A DNA stretch of 64,000 nucleotides from assembly GCF_019966545.1 (NCBI RefSeq), contig NZ_JAIMIC010000002.1, positions 186,001 to 250,000 of the forward strand, in the 5' to 3' direction. Every line of letters starts with the position of its first letter. Position 1 is the first letter of the stretch. The position numbers were made by a program, and so were the translations under genes. A model generated the notes under the pieces. The model saw only the letters and a program-made list of their open reading frames with translations, ran no database searches and had not been told where the DNA came from. Shown here one piece after another: positions 1-7,898 of the stretch. Origin of the DNA: Heliomarina baculiformis (GTDB taxonomy: Bacteria > Pseudomonadota > Alphaproteobacteria > Rhodobacterales > Rhodobacteraceae).

Positions 1-568
1 TCGTGCGAGCCGCAGAGGGATCGAGCGCGCGGCAGCAGATGTATTCCTCGACAATCGCGCCCTGCTGTTCATAGCCGTATTGCAGAAAGTCCGGCGCGCC
101 CTCGAGTTCAAACAGGTAGGGGTCTTTCATATACCCGTGCTCGGCCGCGGCGCGCAGCGGCGAATAGCCGGTTTTCTGACGGTTCTGCCATTGCCAGACA
201 TGGGTCAGCTCGTGCCCCAGCAGCATCGCGGCGGTTAGGTTGAGCAGCTCCGGATACTCGGACAAGAAATCCTCGGAAAACCAGTCGCGCACGAAATAAA
301 CCTTGTTGAACAGGGTCATGGCTGCTGGTTTTGCGGTCACGATCCCCTCTTTCACAGGCGGTAGAATGCGTTCTCGGCAGGTGGTGCGGGGCCGTGCCTT
401 TCTGTGAAACGTGACCGCGGCGACCAGCGCGCCCTCGACCAGCCGGACCTTGTCGACGTTGAGTTCTTCGCCATGCAGAGACGTGGCAAAAGCAAGCTCG
501 GACTGAGTCAGGGGACGACCGCAACCGGCAACAAGCAGGGCTAGACACAGGCAGATCCGGATCAGCAT
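1..568 (-). CDS. Lipoprotein with HExxH zinc-protease motif (3' end beyond window)
   Basis: The open frame runs from an ATG at 568 off the left edge, so only the first 189 residues are visible. The N-terminus is a short lipoprotein signal with lipobox LVAGC (Cys16), so the mature protein should be acylated and sit on a membrane facing the periplasm. Residues 119-123 read HELTH, followed by VWQWQ. This is the HExxH zinc motif in the form seen in DUF4157-like and related metallopeptidases. A possible third ligand lies in the EQQGAIVEEY stretch near residues 167-176. Two Cys pairs at C64 and C178-C179 are also visible. A GAGGCAGG ribosome site lies directly upstream. The preceding thioesterase gene ends 6 bp before this start, so the two are probably co-transcribed. 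The family is not named with confidence, and the substrate is unknown. Confidence 0.8.
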   Translation of the reverse strand, partial: MLIRICLCLALLVAGCGRPLTQSELAFATSLHGEELNVDKVRLVEGALVAAVTFHRKARPRTTCRERILPPVKEGIVTAKPAAMTLFNKVYFVRDWFSEDFLSEYPELLNLTAAMLLGHELTHVWQWQNRQKTGYSPLRAAAEHGYMKDPYLFELEGAPDFLQYGYEQQGAIVEEYICCRALDPSAART

Positions 569-574
569 CCTGCC

Positions 575-979
575 TCAGCCGGCGTAAAAAGAGGCGGTGG
601 CGGTCGAGACCAGCTTGCCGCTTTCCTCATCGCTCATCTCGGCACGGGTAAAGGTCATCGCCTTGCCGGCCCGAACCACGAAGGCACGGCAGATGATCGC
701 CTTGCCGGACGCCGGGCGCAGGAATTGCGTGCTGAGATCGGTCGTGGCGCAGGGCCGGAATTCGCCCGCGTGGGCCAGCGCCGCGAGCACCATCACAGTG
801 TCGGCCAGCGCGGCCATGGCCTGCCCGGAAACGATCCCGCCGACACGGATCAGATGCTGGCCCACGGGCATACGGACCAACGCGTGTTCCTTGTCGATGG
901 ACAGCACCTCGGGTTGCAGGGCGAGCACCCATTCGGCGAAGTTTTCTTCGAGAATTTTCTGCGCGTCCGCTGGCGTCAT
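575..979 (-). CDS. PaaI-type hotdog-fold thioesterase
   Basis: 134 residues, the usual size for a single-domain PaaI/YdiI hotdog thioesterase. These enzymes hydrolyse acyl- or aryl-CoA thioesters in the cytoplasm as oligomers. The central helix carries the family pattern GGIVSGQAMAALADTVM (about residues 47-63), with the Gly-rich turn and the Asp expected in the active site, followed by the strand TTDLSTQFLRPA. The substrate cannot be read from sequence; aromatic acyl-CoA is typical of PaaI. The downstream lipoprotein starts 6 bp after the stop, so it may share the transcript. No paa catabolic genes are nearby, so a housekeeping CoA-recycling role is as likely as phenylacetate metabolism. Confidence 0.85.
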   Translation of the reverse strand: MTPADAQKILEENFAEWVLALQPEVLSIDKEHALVRMPVGQHLIRVGGIVSGQAMAALADTVMVLAALAHAGEFRPCATTDLSTQFLRPASGKAIICRAFVVRAGKAMTFTRAEMSDEESGKLVSTATASFYAG

Positions 980-1046
980 CCTGCTCTCCTGGCTGATCTT
1001 TTTGCAAACCTAGCGGGGGTTTGTGGGCCTGTCGACTGGCGACAGA

Positions 1047-1868
1047 TCAATCACTTGCGAGTGCTTCGCTGATGGCTTTGGGATCGACCGGTGAGAGCGG
1101 TGCCGCGACGCTCTGCGCGGCGATTGGCTGGGCCTTGATGACATCTGGTCGGGCGGGTTCTTCAGACGCTGGCGGGGGCACCGTTGCTGCCACCTCAGGA
1201 GGCCGGGACACCGCCCTTGCGCTCGCGCTCGGCGGTCGCTGCGCGCTCAGGTCCGTCTGCGCGGCGGGTACGACACTGGCGGCAGCCTCCATGGGGAGGG
1301 GAAGAGCATCCGGGGTGACGATGATGCCTTTTTCCTCAAGCTCCATGCGCAGGATTTCGTCCTGATGCGCCTCCTGGCAGGCGCGGACCTCTTCGAAGGC
1401 GCGCCGCGAGCCGCGCAGGGTGAACTTGCCCAGCTGGGTATCGCCATAGGACCATGTCATGCCCGCTTCGCGCTGAAATTCATCGACAAAGGTTTCGGAG
1501 CGGTCCATCGAAGCGTCGATCAAGATGTTCAAACCCGGCGTGCCGTCCATGTAGACACCCAGCATGTCGAGTGTCCACGGCGGCTGATCCCCGAAGACGA
1601 GCGAGATCGGGTAGCGCGAATTCTGTTCAATCGATTCCCAGCGCCCGTCGAGCACGGTGATATCCAGCGCGGGCACGTCTTCGTAAGTGTCGAACCCGAT
1701 AAAGAAATCGGTATCGTCAAAGCGCGCGAAAGCGAGGCAACCGCGGGTCGCCGGGTAAAAGCCCACGTCCCAGTCGTCTATCAACGCCCAGCGTATGGGA
1801 TCGGCCATGGCCGGAAGTGAGATCAGAACAAGCGCCATACCGACGACGCCGCGCAGAAAACAGGTCAT
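1047..1868 (-). CDS. Exported protein with Pro/Ala-rich tail, unknown function
   Basis: 273 residues from the ATG at 1868. A start seven codons earlier is possible but lies upstream of the better signal peptide. The N-terminus (MTCFLRGVVGMALVLISLPAMA) is a Sec signal with an AMA cleavage site. The mature part to about residue 165 is globular, with several aromatic residues. It resembles small invasion-associated/IalB-like or DUF-type periplasmic proteins only in general layout, and I do not recognise the family. Residues about 180-273 form a low-complexity Pro/Ala/Ser-rich tail, perhaps a spacer. One pair of Cys is present (CLAF, ACQE). It stands alone, with 67 bp to the thioesterase gene downstream. 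Confidence 0.7.
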   Translation of the reverse strand: MTCFLRGVVGMALVLISLPAMADPIRWALIDDWDVGFYPATRGCLAFARFDDTDFFIGFDTYEDVPALDITVLDGRWESIEQNSRYPISLVFGDQPPWTLDMLGVYMDGTPGLNILIDASMDRSETFVDEFQREAGMTWSYGDTQLGKFTLRGSRRAFEEVRACQEAHQDEILRMELEEKGIIVTPDALPLPMEAAASVVPAAQTDLSAQRPPSASARAVSRPPEVAATVPPPASEEPARPDVIKAQPIAAQSVAAPLSPVDPKAISEALASD

Positions 1869-2196
1869 CCGACCCTCGCAACACAACAACAGAGAAAAGT
1901 ATAGAGGGACGATAGGTTAAGGCGAAGTAGAGAAGCCGTGCGTGAAATGGGGAGGTTCGGCGGGATGTCCAGTATTATTTATGTATTTCAATGGCATGTG
2001 GAGAAAACGGGCTTGGTCGAAGGTCGATCATAAATAGTTTTGGGTGTAAACGGTGCGCGGCCTTTGCGGGGTATTGTTTCTGATATGGAGATGGTCGGGC
2101 GTGCTGTACTTGCAGCATTTGGGCTTTCTCATGCCCGGTGACATCCGTGCAGCACCTGTGCACCCCCTGTACACCGCCGCAGTGCGGCATGGCGCG
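1869..2196. other. 328-bp intergenic stretch
   Basis: No convincing gene. It must hold the promoter of the exported protein on its left and the 3' end of the small exported protein on its right. Visible structure: a short hairpin GCCGC-AGT-GCGGC at 2176-2188 just past the stop at 2197, without a U-run. Beside it at about 2156-2175 is an imperfect tandem duplication (CCTGTGCACC, then CCTGTACACC). Short open frames here have no family resemblance and no good ribosome site. Confidence 0.5.
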
Positions 2197-2487
2197 TCAG
2201 GCAGGGTCGGTCGGGATCTGCGCCGTCCAGTGTTCGCCCATCGCGACGATGCAGGATGTGCCGTGCGCATAGGTGACCACCAGCGTCCAGTCGCCCTGAG
2301 CGTCGGTCCAGACCTCCATCACCTGTTCCGGGTCACGGATGCCCGAGGCCGTCCGGCTGGCGCCGAACTGGCCGGTCAGTTTCTCATGCATCGCGGGGGT
2401 TGGCTCGCAGATCGCCTCGGCAATGGGAGAGACCGCCGAGGCCGGCGTGGCGAGGAGGGCAAGCAGGAGGAGGGCATGTTTATACAT
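2197..2487 (-). CDS. Small exported protein, unknown function
   Basis: 96 residues from the ATG at 2487. The longer in-frame extension to 2565 would bury the signal peptide, so the inner start is preferred. The N-terminus (MYKHALLLLALLATPASA) is a clear Sec signal peptide. The mature protein of about 78 residues carries two Cys, one after the cleavage site (AICEP) and one near the end (TSCIVAMGEHW), which could form a disulphide. The segment VMEVWTDAQGDWTLVVTYAHG resembles small conserved periplasmic proteins seen next to unrelated genes in Rhodobacteraceae. No function can be assigned. It stands alone, with a strong hairpin on its upstream side that belongs to the next transcript. Confidence 0.65.
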   Translation of the reverse strand: MYKHALLLLALLATPASAVSPIAEAICEPTPAMHEKLTGQFGASRTASGIRDPEQVMEVWTDAQGDWTLVVTYAHGTSCIVAMGEHWTAQIPTDPA

Positions 2488-2631
2488 GCCATGGAGTGTA
2501 ACGGTTATGTGACGTTTTGTATATACAAATGGTATACGTTTGCGTGAGGGCCGCGTGGAAGGCATTCCCCGAGGATCGTTTGATTTTGTTTCTCGGTTAG
2601 TGGCAATGTCCCGCCCGGACGCAGGCCGGGC

Positions 2632-2661
2632 AGCCCCCGACCGCCCCCCTGGGCGGGGGCT
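2632..2661 (-). terminator. Strong GC hairpin downstream of parE operon
   Basis: AGCCCCCG (2632-2639) pairs perfectly with CGGGGGCT (2654-2661), and an inner CCGCCC/GGGCGG pairing can form instead. It lies 63 bp past the stop of the DUF4268 gene read on the minus strand. A second small inverted repeat (CCCGG...CCGGG, about 2614-2630) adjoins it. There is no U-tract on the minus strand, so this may be a 3'-end stabilising hairpin rather than a classical intrinsic terminator. Confidence 0.5.
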
Positions 2662-2724
2662 TTGCCTCCACCCGCGGCCGGGGACTGCCCTTTGATTGTT
2701 TGTCAGGAGGTCAGGAGGTCAGGA

Positions 2725-3915
2725 TTAGTCGTTTGATCCGAATTCGACTTCCAGTTCTTCCAATCGAGGGCGGAATACGGCGTCAAAAGCTACGAGCGTT
2801 CTGGCAAACCATTCCTGAGCGATCGTTCTTTCGTCCGAATTCCATGGCGAAAGATACGGGATCGCCGTGCCGATCAGCGAGCGCCCGTTCGGCCGGATTT
2901 TCCAGATAAGCTCTTGCTCTATCTGGTCCTCAAACGCTTCTTTTTCGTCATGCAGCCGGTCGAATATCTCGCGGCCCGTGCCAGCGTCGAGGCTTATGCC
3001 GATCCCAATGGTATTGGCTGATCTGTCAAAGTACAGCAGCATGTAGCCCGATTTCCCCGCCCAGTTCGCCGCCGCCCGAAAGCGTTTTTCCGGCTTGAAA
3101 GTGACGTGGTTTGCGTCGGAAAATGTAAGAGCCTCACCAAGCTCTTGCCAAAACGCCAACCAGCGGTCTGCGTCCATCTGGCGCTCTGTATTGTCGCGGC
3201 TTTCCTTGGGCGGGACGATTGCGGCAGTGTCGTCTTCTGCCGTCTGTTTATCTTCCCACGGAATGATACGCGTTTTTCCGAGTACTCTTGGCTGGTAGAG
3301 CCGGTCACCGCTCGTCGATTCAAAAACAGCAAGTTCAACGAGACCAAAGGTGAAGGCGTTGCCGCTGAACTTGGTGAGGAACCGGGAAATCGCCTCGGTT
3401 CCTTCCCTTATGCCGTCACCGCAAATAAGCAAAAGAAAACGACCGTCGCGCAGGCTTCTCGATATGGAGTCGAGAAAGTTTGCCTCGTCCAGAACACGGC
3501 CATCGGCGACGATATCGATGAACCTCCTGCCGGTGCGATTGAAGACAGCGTTTTGCAGATTCTCAATCGACCATGTGCTGAGTTCTGACGCGTAATCGAG
3601 GATCTGTCCCACGACTTCGCGACGGGCTTCGGGATTGCGCCAGAGTTTTGTCTCTACGCAGACCAGCTGCCCGTCAGGCGTTGCATAGAGTATGTCCATG
3701 AAACCCGCTCGCAGCCTGAGTTCCGTGCAGATCGGGATCAGTCCCATGAAACGGGTGTCGATTTCCTCGACCGGAAGCAGCGAGGGATGGTTAAAGAGAT
3801 GGTCCTGCAGATCGCGTTCAGCGTATGTGCCGCTGGTCCCGATGGGTATTCTGATCAGTTCTTCGACAGTGCCGTCCGCGCGTTGAAGTACTGGTGCCGA
3901 GAATTGATTAGACAT
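2725..3915 (-). CDS. PD-(D/E)XK nuclease-fold protein with C-terminal DUF4268
   Basis: 396 residues from the ATG at 3915, which lies 8 bp inside the end of parE, so translation is probably coupled. The N-terminal domain has the restriction-endonuclease-like pattern: E35 in an AERDLQDHLF helix, D74 (GFMDI), E88-T-K90 (VCVETKLW) and Q104 (VVGQILDYA). These are the metal and catalytic positions of a PD-(D/E)XK core. After an acidic linker (about 215-240) comes a second domain, about 250-390 (WLAFWQELGEAL ... EWFARTLVAF), which matches my recollection of DUF4268. Such proteins are usually scattered and often listed as hypothetical nucleases; some sit in defence loci. Here the partner is topoisomerase IV subunit B, so a role in DNA repair or processing is possible but is inference. 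Confidence 0.75.
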   Translation of the reverse strand: MSNQFSAPVLQRADGTVEELIRIPIGTSGTYAERDLQDHLFNHPSLLPVEEIDTRFMGLIPICTELRLRAGFMDILYATPDGQLVCVETKLWRNPEARREVVGQILDYASELSTWSIENLQNAVFNRTGRRFIDIVADGRVLDEANFLDSISRSLRDGRFLLLICGDGIREGTEAISRFLTKFSGNAFTFGLVELAVFESTSGDRLYQPRVLGKTRIIPWEDKQTAEDDTAAIVPPKESRDNTERQMDADRWLAFWQELGEALTFSDANHVTFKPEKRFRAAANWAGKSGYMLLYFDRSANTIGIGISLDAGTGREIFDRLHDEKEAFEDQIEQELIWKIRPNGRSLIGTAIPYLSPWNSDERTIAQEWFARTLVAFDAVFRPRLEELEVEFGSND

Positions 3916-5863
3916 CCAACTCCTCAACGAACTTCGCGTTCTCCTGAATATACTGAAAGCGTAATTCCGGCTTTTTGCCCATGAGCCGTTCGACGAGGTC
4001 TCCGGTTTCGCCGGGTTCGTCTTCGTCGATGGTCACGCGGATCAGCTTGCGGGAGTTCGGGTCCATCGTGGTTTCCTTGAGGTCCTTGGCGTCCATTTCG
4101 CCAAGACCCTTGAAGCGGGAGACGTCGATCTTGCCTTTGCCGCCGAGGCCTTTTTCGAGCCATGCCTCTTTCTCGGCCTCGTCGATGCAATAGACCCGCT
4201 TGGCGCCCTGGGTCAGGCGGAAAAGCGGCGGGCAGGCGAGGTAGAGGTGGCCTGCGTCGATCATCGGGCGCATCTGTGTAAAGAAGAAGGTCATCAGCAG
4301 TGAGGCAATATGCGCGCCGTCGACATCGGCGTCGGTCATGATGATGATCTTGTCATAGCGCAGGTCGTCAAGGTTGAAACGCGTGCCAAGCCCGACGCCA
4401 AGGGCTTGTGACAGATCGGAAATCTCGGCGTTGGAGCCGAGTTTCGACGAGGCAGCGCCAAGCACGTTGAGGATCTTGCCGCGCAGGGGCAGCAGGGCTT
4501 GTGTCTTGCGGTCGCGGGCCATCTTGGCGGAGCCGCCCGCCGAGTCGCCCTCGACGATGAACAGTTCGGTGCCGTCGCGGGCGGTGGCGGAGCAGTCGAC
4601 CAGCTTGCCGGGCAGGCGCAGCTTCTTGGTCGCGGTCTTGCGAGCGGTTTCCTTTTCCTGACGGCGGCGCAGGCGTTCCTCGGCACGCAGAACGAGGAAG
4701 TCGAGGATCGCGCCCGCGGATTTGGTGTCGGCGGCGAGCCAGTTGTCGAAATGGTCGCGCACGGAGTTCTCGACAAGGCGCTGCGCCTCGGTCGTGGCGA
4801 GGCGGTCCTTGGTCTGGCCGACGAATTCCGGTTCTCGGATGAAACAGGAGACCAGCGCGCAGCCCCCTGTCACGAGGTCTTCGCGGGTGATCGAGGCGGC
4901 CTTGCGGTTCGAGATCAGCTCGCCATAGGCGCGGATGCCCTTTAGGATGGCGGCCCAGAAGCCGGCCTCATGGGTGCCGCCCTCGGGCGTGGGGACGGTG
5001 TTACAGTAGGACTGGATGAAGCCGTCGCGCGAGGGTGTCCAGTTGATCGCCCATTCGACCTTGCCCGGCGTGTTGAACTTTTCCTTGAAGTCGACGGTGC
5101 CGGCAAAGGGACGTTCGGCATAGGTGGAAGAGCTGCCCAGCGTTTCGGTCAGGTAGTCCGCGAGGCCGCCGGGGAAGTGGAAAGTTGCCTCGGTCGGGGT
5201 TTCACCGTCGTCGATGGCGGTCTTCCAGCGGATTTCGACGCCTGAAAACAGATAGGCCTTTGAGCGGATCGATTTGAAAAGCCGCGCGGGCTTGAAGCGA
5301 TGCGAGCCGAAAATTTCTTCGTCCGCGTGGAAGGTGACGGTGGTGCCGCGCCGGTTGGGCGCTGCGCCGACCTGTTCGACCGGGCCAAGGGGGATGCCGC
5401 GCGAGAAGCGCTGTTCGTAAAGCTGCCGGTCGCGGGCGACCTGCACCACCATCGAATCGCTGAGCGCGTTCACAACCGACGCGCCGACCCCGTGCAGACC
5501 GCCGGAGGTCTCGTACGCCTTGCCGGAAAACTTGCCGCCCGCGTGGAGCGTGCAGAGGATCACCTCGAGCGCGGATTTGCCGGGGAACTTGGGGTGCGGG
5601 TCGATCGGGATGCCGCGACCGTTGTCGCGGATGGTGACCGAATAATCGCTGTGCAGTTCGACCTCGATCCGGTTGGCATGTCCGGCGACGGCCTCGTCCA
5701 TGGAGTTATCGAGCACCTCGGCCACAAGATGGTGTAGCGCTCGTTCATCGGTACCCCCGATATACATGCCCGGGCGTTTGCGGACCGGTTCGAGACCTTC
5801 GAGAACTTCGATGGAAGAGGCGTCGTACTCGGTGGGCTCGGCCCCGGAGAGGAGATCATTCAT
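3908..5863 (-). CDS. parE: DNA topoisomerase IV subunit B
   Basis: 651 residues from the ATG at 5863. An upstream extension in frame lacks family similarity. It supplies the ATPase half of topoisomerase IV, which unlinks daughter chromosomes together with ParC (not in this window). The GHKL ATPase domain shows VLDNSMDEA, DNGRGIP and GGLHGVGASVVNALS. The transducer follows, and then the TOPRIM part with EGDSAGGSAK and DADVDGAHI, and the C-terminal FKGLGEM. The length fits ParE rather than the longer alphaproteobacterial GyrB, which is about 800 residues with an insert. The stop overlaps the start of the nuclease-fold gene by 8 bp. A 477-bp gap separates it from the divergent sulfation cassette. 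Confidence 0.95.
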   Translation of the reverse strand: MNDLLSGAEPTEYDASSIEVLEGLEPVRKRPGMYIGGTDERALHHLVAEVLDNSMDEAVAGHANRIEVELHSDYSVTIRDNGRGIPIDPHPKFPGKSALEVILCTLHAGGKFSGKAYETSGGLHGVGASVVNALSDSMVVQVARDRQLYEQRFSRGIPLGPVEQVGAAPNRRGTTVTFHADEEIFGSHRFKPARLFKSIRSKAYLFSGVEIRWKTAIDDGETPTEATFHFPGGLADYLTETLGSSSTYAERPFAGTVDFKEKFNTPGKVEWAINWTPSRDGFIQSYCNTVPTPEGGTHEAGFWAAILKGIRAYGELISNRKAASITREDLVTGGCALVSCFIREPEFVGQTKDRLATTEAQRLVENSVRDHFDNWLAADTKSAGAILDFLVLRAEERLRRRQEKETARKTATKKLRLPGKLVDCSATARDGTELFIVEGDSAGGSAKMARDRKTQALLPLRGKILNVLGAASSKLGSNAEISDLSQALGVGLGTRFNLDDLRYDKIIIMTDADVDGAHIASLLMTFFFTQMRPMIDAGHLYLACPPLFRLTQGAKRVYCIDEAEKEAWLEKGLGGKGKIDVSRFKGLGEMDAKDLKETTMDPNSRKLIRVTIDEDEPGETGDLVERLMGKKPELRFQYIQENAKFVEELDV

Positions 5864-6340
5864 GCGGCTGCTCTTTTGTTGGTTGGGCGGCAGTATGTCA
5901 GAGCCGGAAGGGTGGGGGAAGGCGAATCCGGGATCGGCCCGTTCGAGATTCAGAGAATTTGATCCATGTGACCGGAGGGTGCCATTGGGTGGCTGTTGAG
6001 CGGCGGCAGTCACCGGGAGGATAGCCCAATGATGGGCCGAATCGCGGGCGGGTTCGCCCCGCTTGTTCCGGCCATATCCCGGGCAGGTCGGTCAAAAATC
6101 CCCGCCATCGCATCCTATTGCAGAACAGCCGGGAGCCTTCGGCGTGACAGCTGCAGGTTGCGGAGAGAGAAAGGTCCGCGCGGATGCTATGGAAATTGTC
6201 GAAACCTGCGGATCAGGGTCAAATCTATCTGTCAGGCCATTTTTTTCTGGAAAGAAGCTGTCTGACGAGTCACCGTAAAGGTGATTGAATAAAATTTTTC
6301 ACCTCTGTTGCAGAATGTTCGAGTTTGTTGCGAGGATTGA
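5864..6340. other. 477-bp divergent intergenic region
   Basis: Lies between parE (leftward) and the arylsulfotransferase-like gene (rightward). Short open frames exist, but their proteins are Arg/Ser-rich with no recognisable family, so I do not call a gene. The right end is more AT-rich than the rest, with TTTTTTTCTGG, a run of A/T at 6286-6299, and repeated TCACC/GGTGA half-sites described separately. Promoters for both directions must lie here. Confidence 0.5.
6270..6304. promoter_or_regulatory. Repeated TCACC/GGTGA half-sites upstream of sulfation cassette
   Basis: TCACC (6270-6274) and GGTGA (6280-6284) form a 15-bp inverted repeat with a 5-bp centre. A further TCACCT at 6299-6304 pairs with AGGTGA at 6279-6284 across an AT-rich 14-bp spacer. 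The cluster ends 36 bp before the ATG of the first cassette gene. Three evenly oriented half-sites suggest an operator, or alternatively two competing leader hairpins. Confidence 0.4.
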
Positions 6341-7684
6341 ATGAATAAGACTACCCAAGGATCGTCGCCGCAAAAACGAGACTGGTCAAAGATAATTTTC
6401 CTAACCATCGCGGGGTTTCTCCTGCTGTTTGGTTCGTTCTGCTACGGAATCCTCGCGATCCGGATGAACCTGCAACCCTGGCCGCTGATGCTGCGCGGGA
6501 TCATCACGGTGAAGGAAGTGCTCGCGCCGAGCGACAAGCTGCTGCAATCGACACGTGCGCCTTCGGAGACCCCGATCGATTTTCCGCTGCCGGATCAGGT
6601 CGCGCCGGGCCTGGTTGCGGTCGCGGGGGATTATAAGACCCGCCATACCGAGGTGAAGGTGATGGACCGCGAGGGTCGCGTGATCCATTCATGGAAGCCG
6701 AACTGGTCGGAAATTTGGCCCGGGGACGAGGGTGATTTCTCGCCCCGGCCCGCCGACAGCATCTATCTGCACGGGGTGATGATCCTCCCGGACGGATCGC
6801 TGGTTGCGAATTTCGAGCATTACAGCACGTTCCGGTTGGATGTCTGCGGCAACCTGATGTGGAAGCTCGACAATCTCGGGCACCATTCGGTCAATTACGC
6901 GCCGGACGGGACGATCTGGGCCTCGGCCGAACGGCGGCCGCAGGAAGGTGTTCTGCCCTATCCGATGCACGCGGCGAACCTGCGCGACTGGACCATGCAG
7001 AACATCAGCATGGACGGCGAGATCCTGCGCACGATCCCGGTGATCGACGTGTTGTTGAACAGCGATTACGAAGGCCTGCTATACGTATCGGACAGGGCTA
7101 ATCCCGGCGACGGGGTCTGGGGTGATACGTTGCATCTGAACGACATAGATACCTTTCCCGAAGACATGGAATCGGAGATATTCGAGACCGGCGATGTCAT
7201 GTTCTCGCTGCGCAATATCTCGGGGATCTTCGTGATGGACCCGGACACGCTGGCATTGAAATACGTGAATGTCGGCCAAGTGATGCGCCAGCACGATCCC
7301 GATTTCGTCGAAGGCGACTGGATTTCGGTGTTCGACAACCGGACCTTCAGCATGGATGCGCAGGAGCCGGCCACGGGCAGCCGTATCATCGAGTTCAACG
7401 CGGTGACCGGAGAGCGGCGCGTGGTCATCGACGGCGCCGACCCGGAAACGGAATTTTTCAGCCAGATCATGAGCGTCCATCAGCCTCTGCCAAATGGCAA
7501 TACGCTGATCGTCGTTTCGGATGATGGCCGATTGGTGGAATATACCCCCGACAGGAAATTAGCCTGGCGTTACGAGAACCAGACCGAAGAAGGACTGCTT
7601 CGGATTTACTGGGCCGAAGTACTACCCCCAGAACTTGACGAAAATTTTTTCAGAGAGGCTGAACTGACATGCAACGGAAATTAA
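6341..7684 (+). CDS. Membrane-anchored arylsulfotransferase-like (ASST) protein
   Basis: 447 residues. After a basic N-terminus, one transmembrane segment (about 19-40) anchors the protein, leaving the rest in the periplasm. The body looks like an arylsulfotransferase beta-propeller (Arylsulfotran_2 type), with repeated blade strands such as LHGVMILPDGSLVANFE, HHSVNYAPDGTIWASAE and NGNTLIVVSDDGRLVEY. Characterised ASST enzymes move sulfate from one aryl sulfate to another phenol without PAPS, using a transient sulfo-histidine. Several His here (LHGV, GHHSV, VHQPL) are candidates, but I cannot say which is the nucleophile. It overlaps the next small gene by 16 bp and is followed by a PAPS-type sulfotransferase. 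The three probably act on one sulfated surface molecule. The acceptor is unknown. Confidence 0.75.
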   Translation: MNKTTQGSSPQKRDWSKIIFLTIAGFLLLFGSFCYGILAIRMNLQPWPLMLRGIITVKEVLAPSDKLLQSTRAPSETPIDFPLPDQVAPGLVAVAGDYKTRHTEVKVMDREGRVIHSWKPNWSEIWPGDEGDFSPRPADSIYLHGVMILPDGSLVANFEHYSTFRLDVCGNLMWKLDNLGHHSVNYAPDGTIWASAERRPQEGVLPYPMHAANLRDWTMQNISMDGEILRTIPVIDVLLNSDYEGLLYVSDRANPGDGVWGDTLHLNDIDTFPEDMESEIFETGDVMFSLRNISGIFVMDPDTLALKYVNVGQVMRQHDPDFVEGDWISVFDNRTFSMDAQEPATGSRIIEFNAVTGERRVVIDGADPETEFFSQIMSVHQPLPNGNTLIVVSDDGRLVEYTPDRKLAWRYENQTEEGLLRIYWAEVLPPELDENFFREAELTCNGN

Positions 7685-7896
7685 TGACCTTTGCTCTTGC
7701 TCTGAGCATTCTGAACGCGGCTGGCCCCGCCCATGCCTATATCGGACCGGGTGCCGGTCTGGGTGCCATTGCCCTGACCATCGCGCTGGCCGTGGGCGTT
7801 GTGCTGCTGGTGGTCGGGTTCGTCTGGTATCCGGTCAAGCGGATGATGAAATCGCGCAAGTCTGACACGCCGACAGTACCCAGCCGCGATAGCTGA
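7669..7896 (+). CDS. Small YIGPGAG-motif membrane protein
   Basis: 75 residues: signal peptide ending PAHA, then mature N-terminus YIGPGAG, one transmembrane helix (about 30-52) and a short basic tail (WYPVKRMMKSRK). Tiny proteins of this form occur in many bacteria beside polysaccharide, sulfatase or sulfotransferase genes, and their function is not known. The start at 7669 keeps the basic signal-peptide N-terminus and overlaps the previous gene by 16 bp. An alternative ATG at 7684 overlaps the TAA by one base. The following sulfotransferase begins two bases after the stop. Position between two sulfate-transfer genes suggests a partner or scaffold role in the membrane. Confidence 0.7.
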   Translation: MQRKLMTFALALSILNAAGPAHAYIGPGAGLGAIALTIALAVGVVLLVVGFVWYPVKRMMKSRKSDTPTVPSRDS

Positions 7897-7898
7897 AC

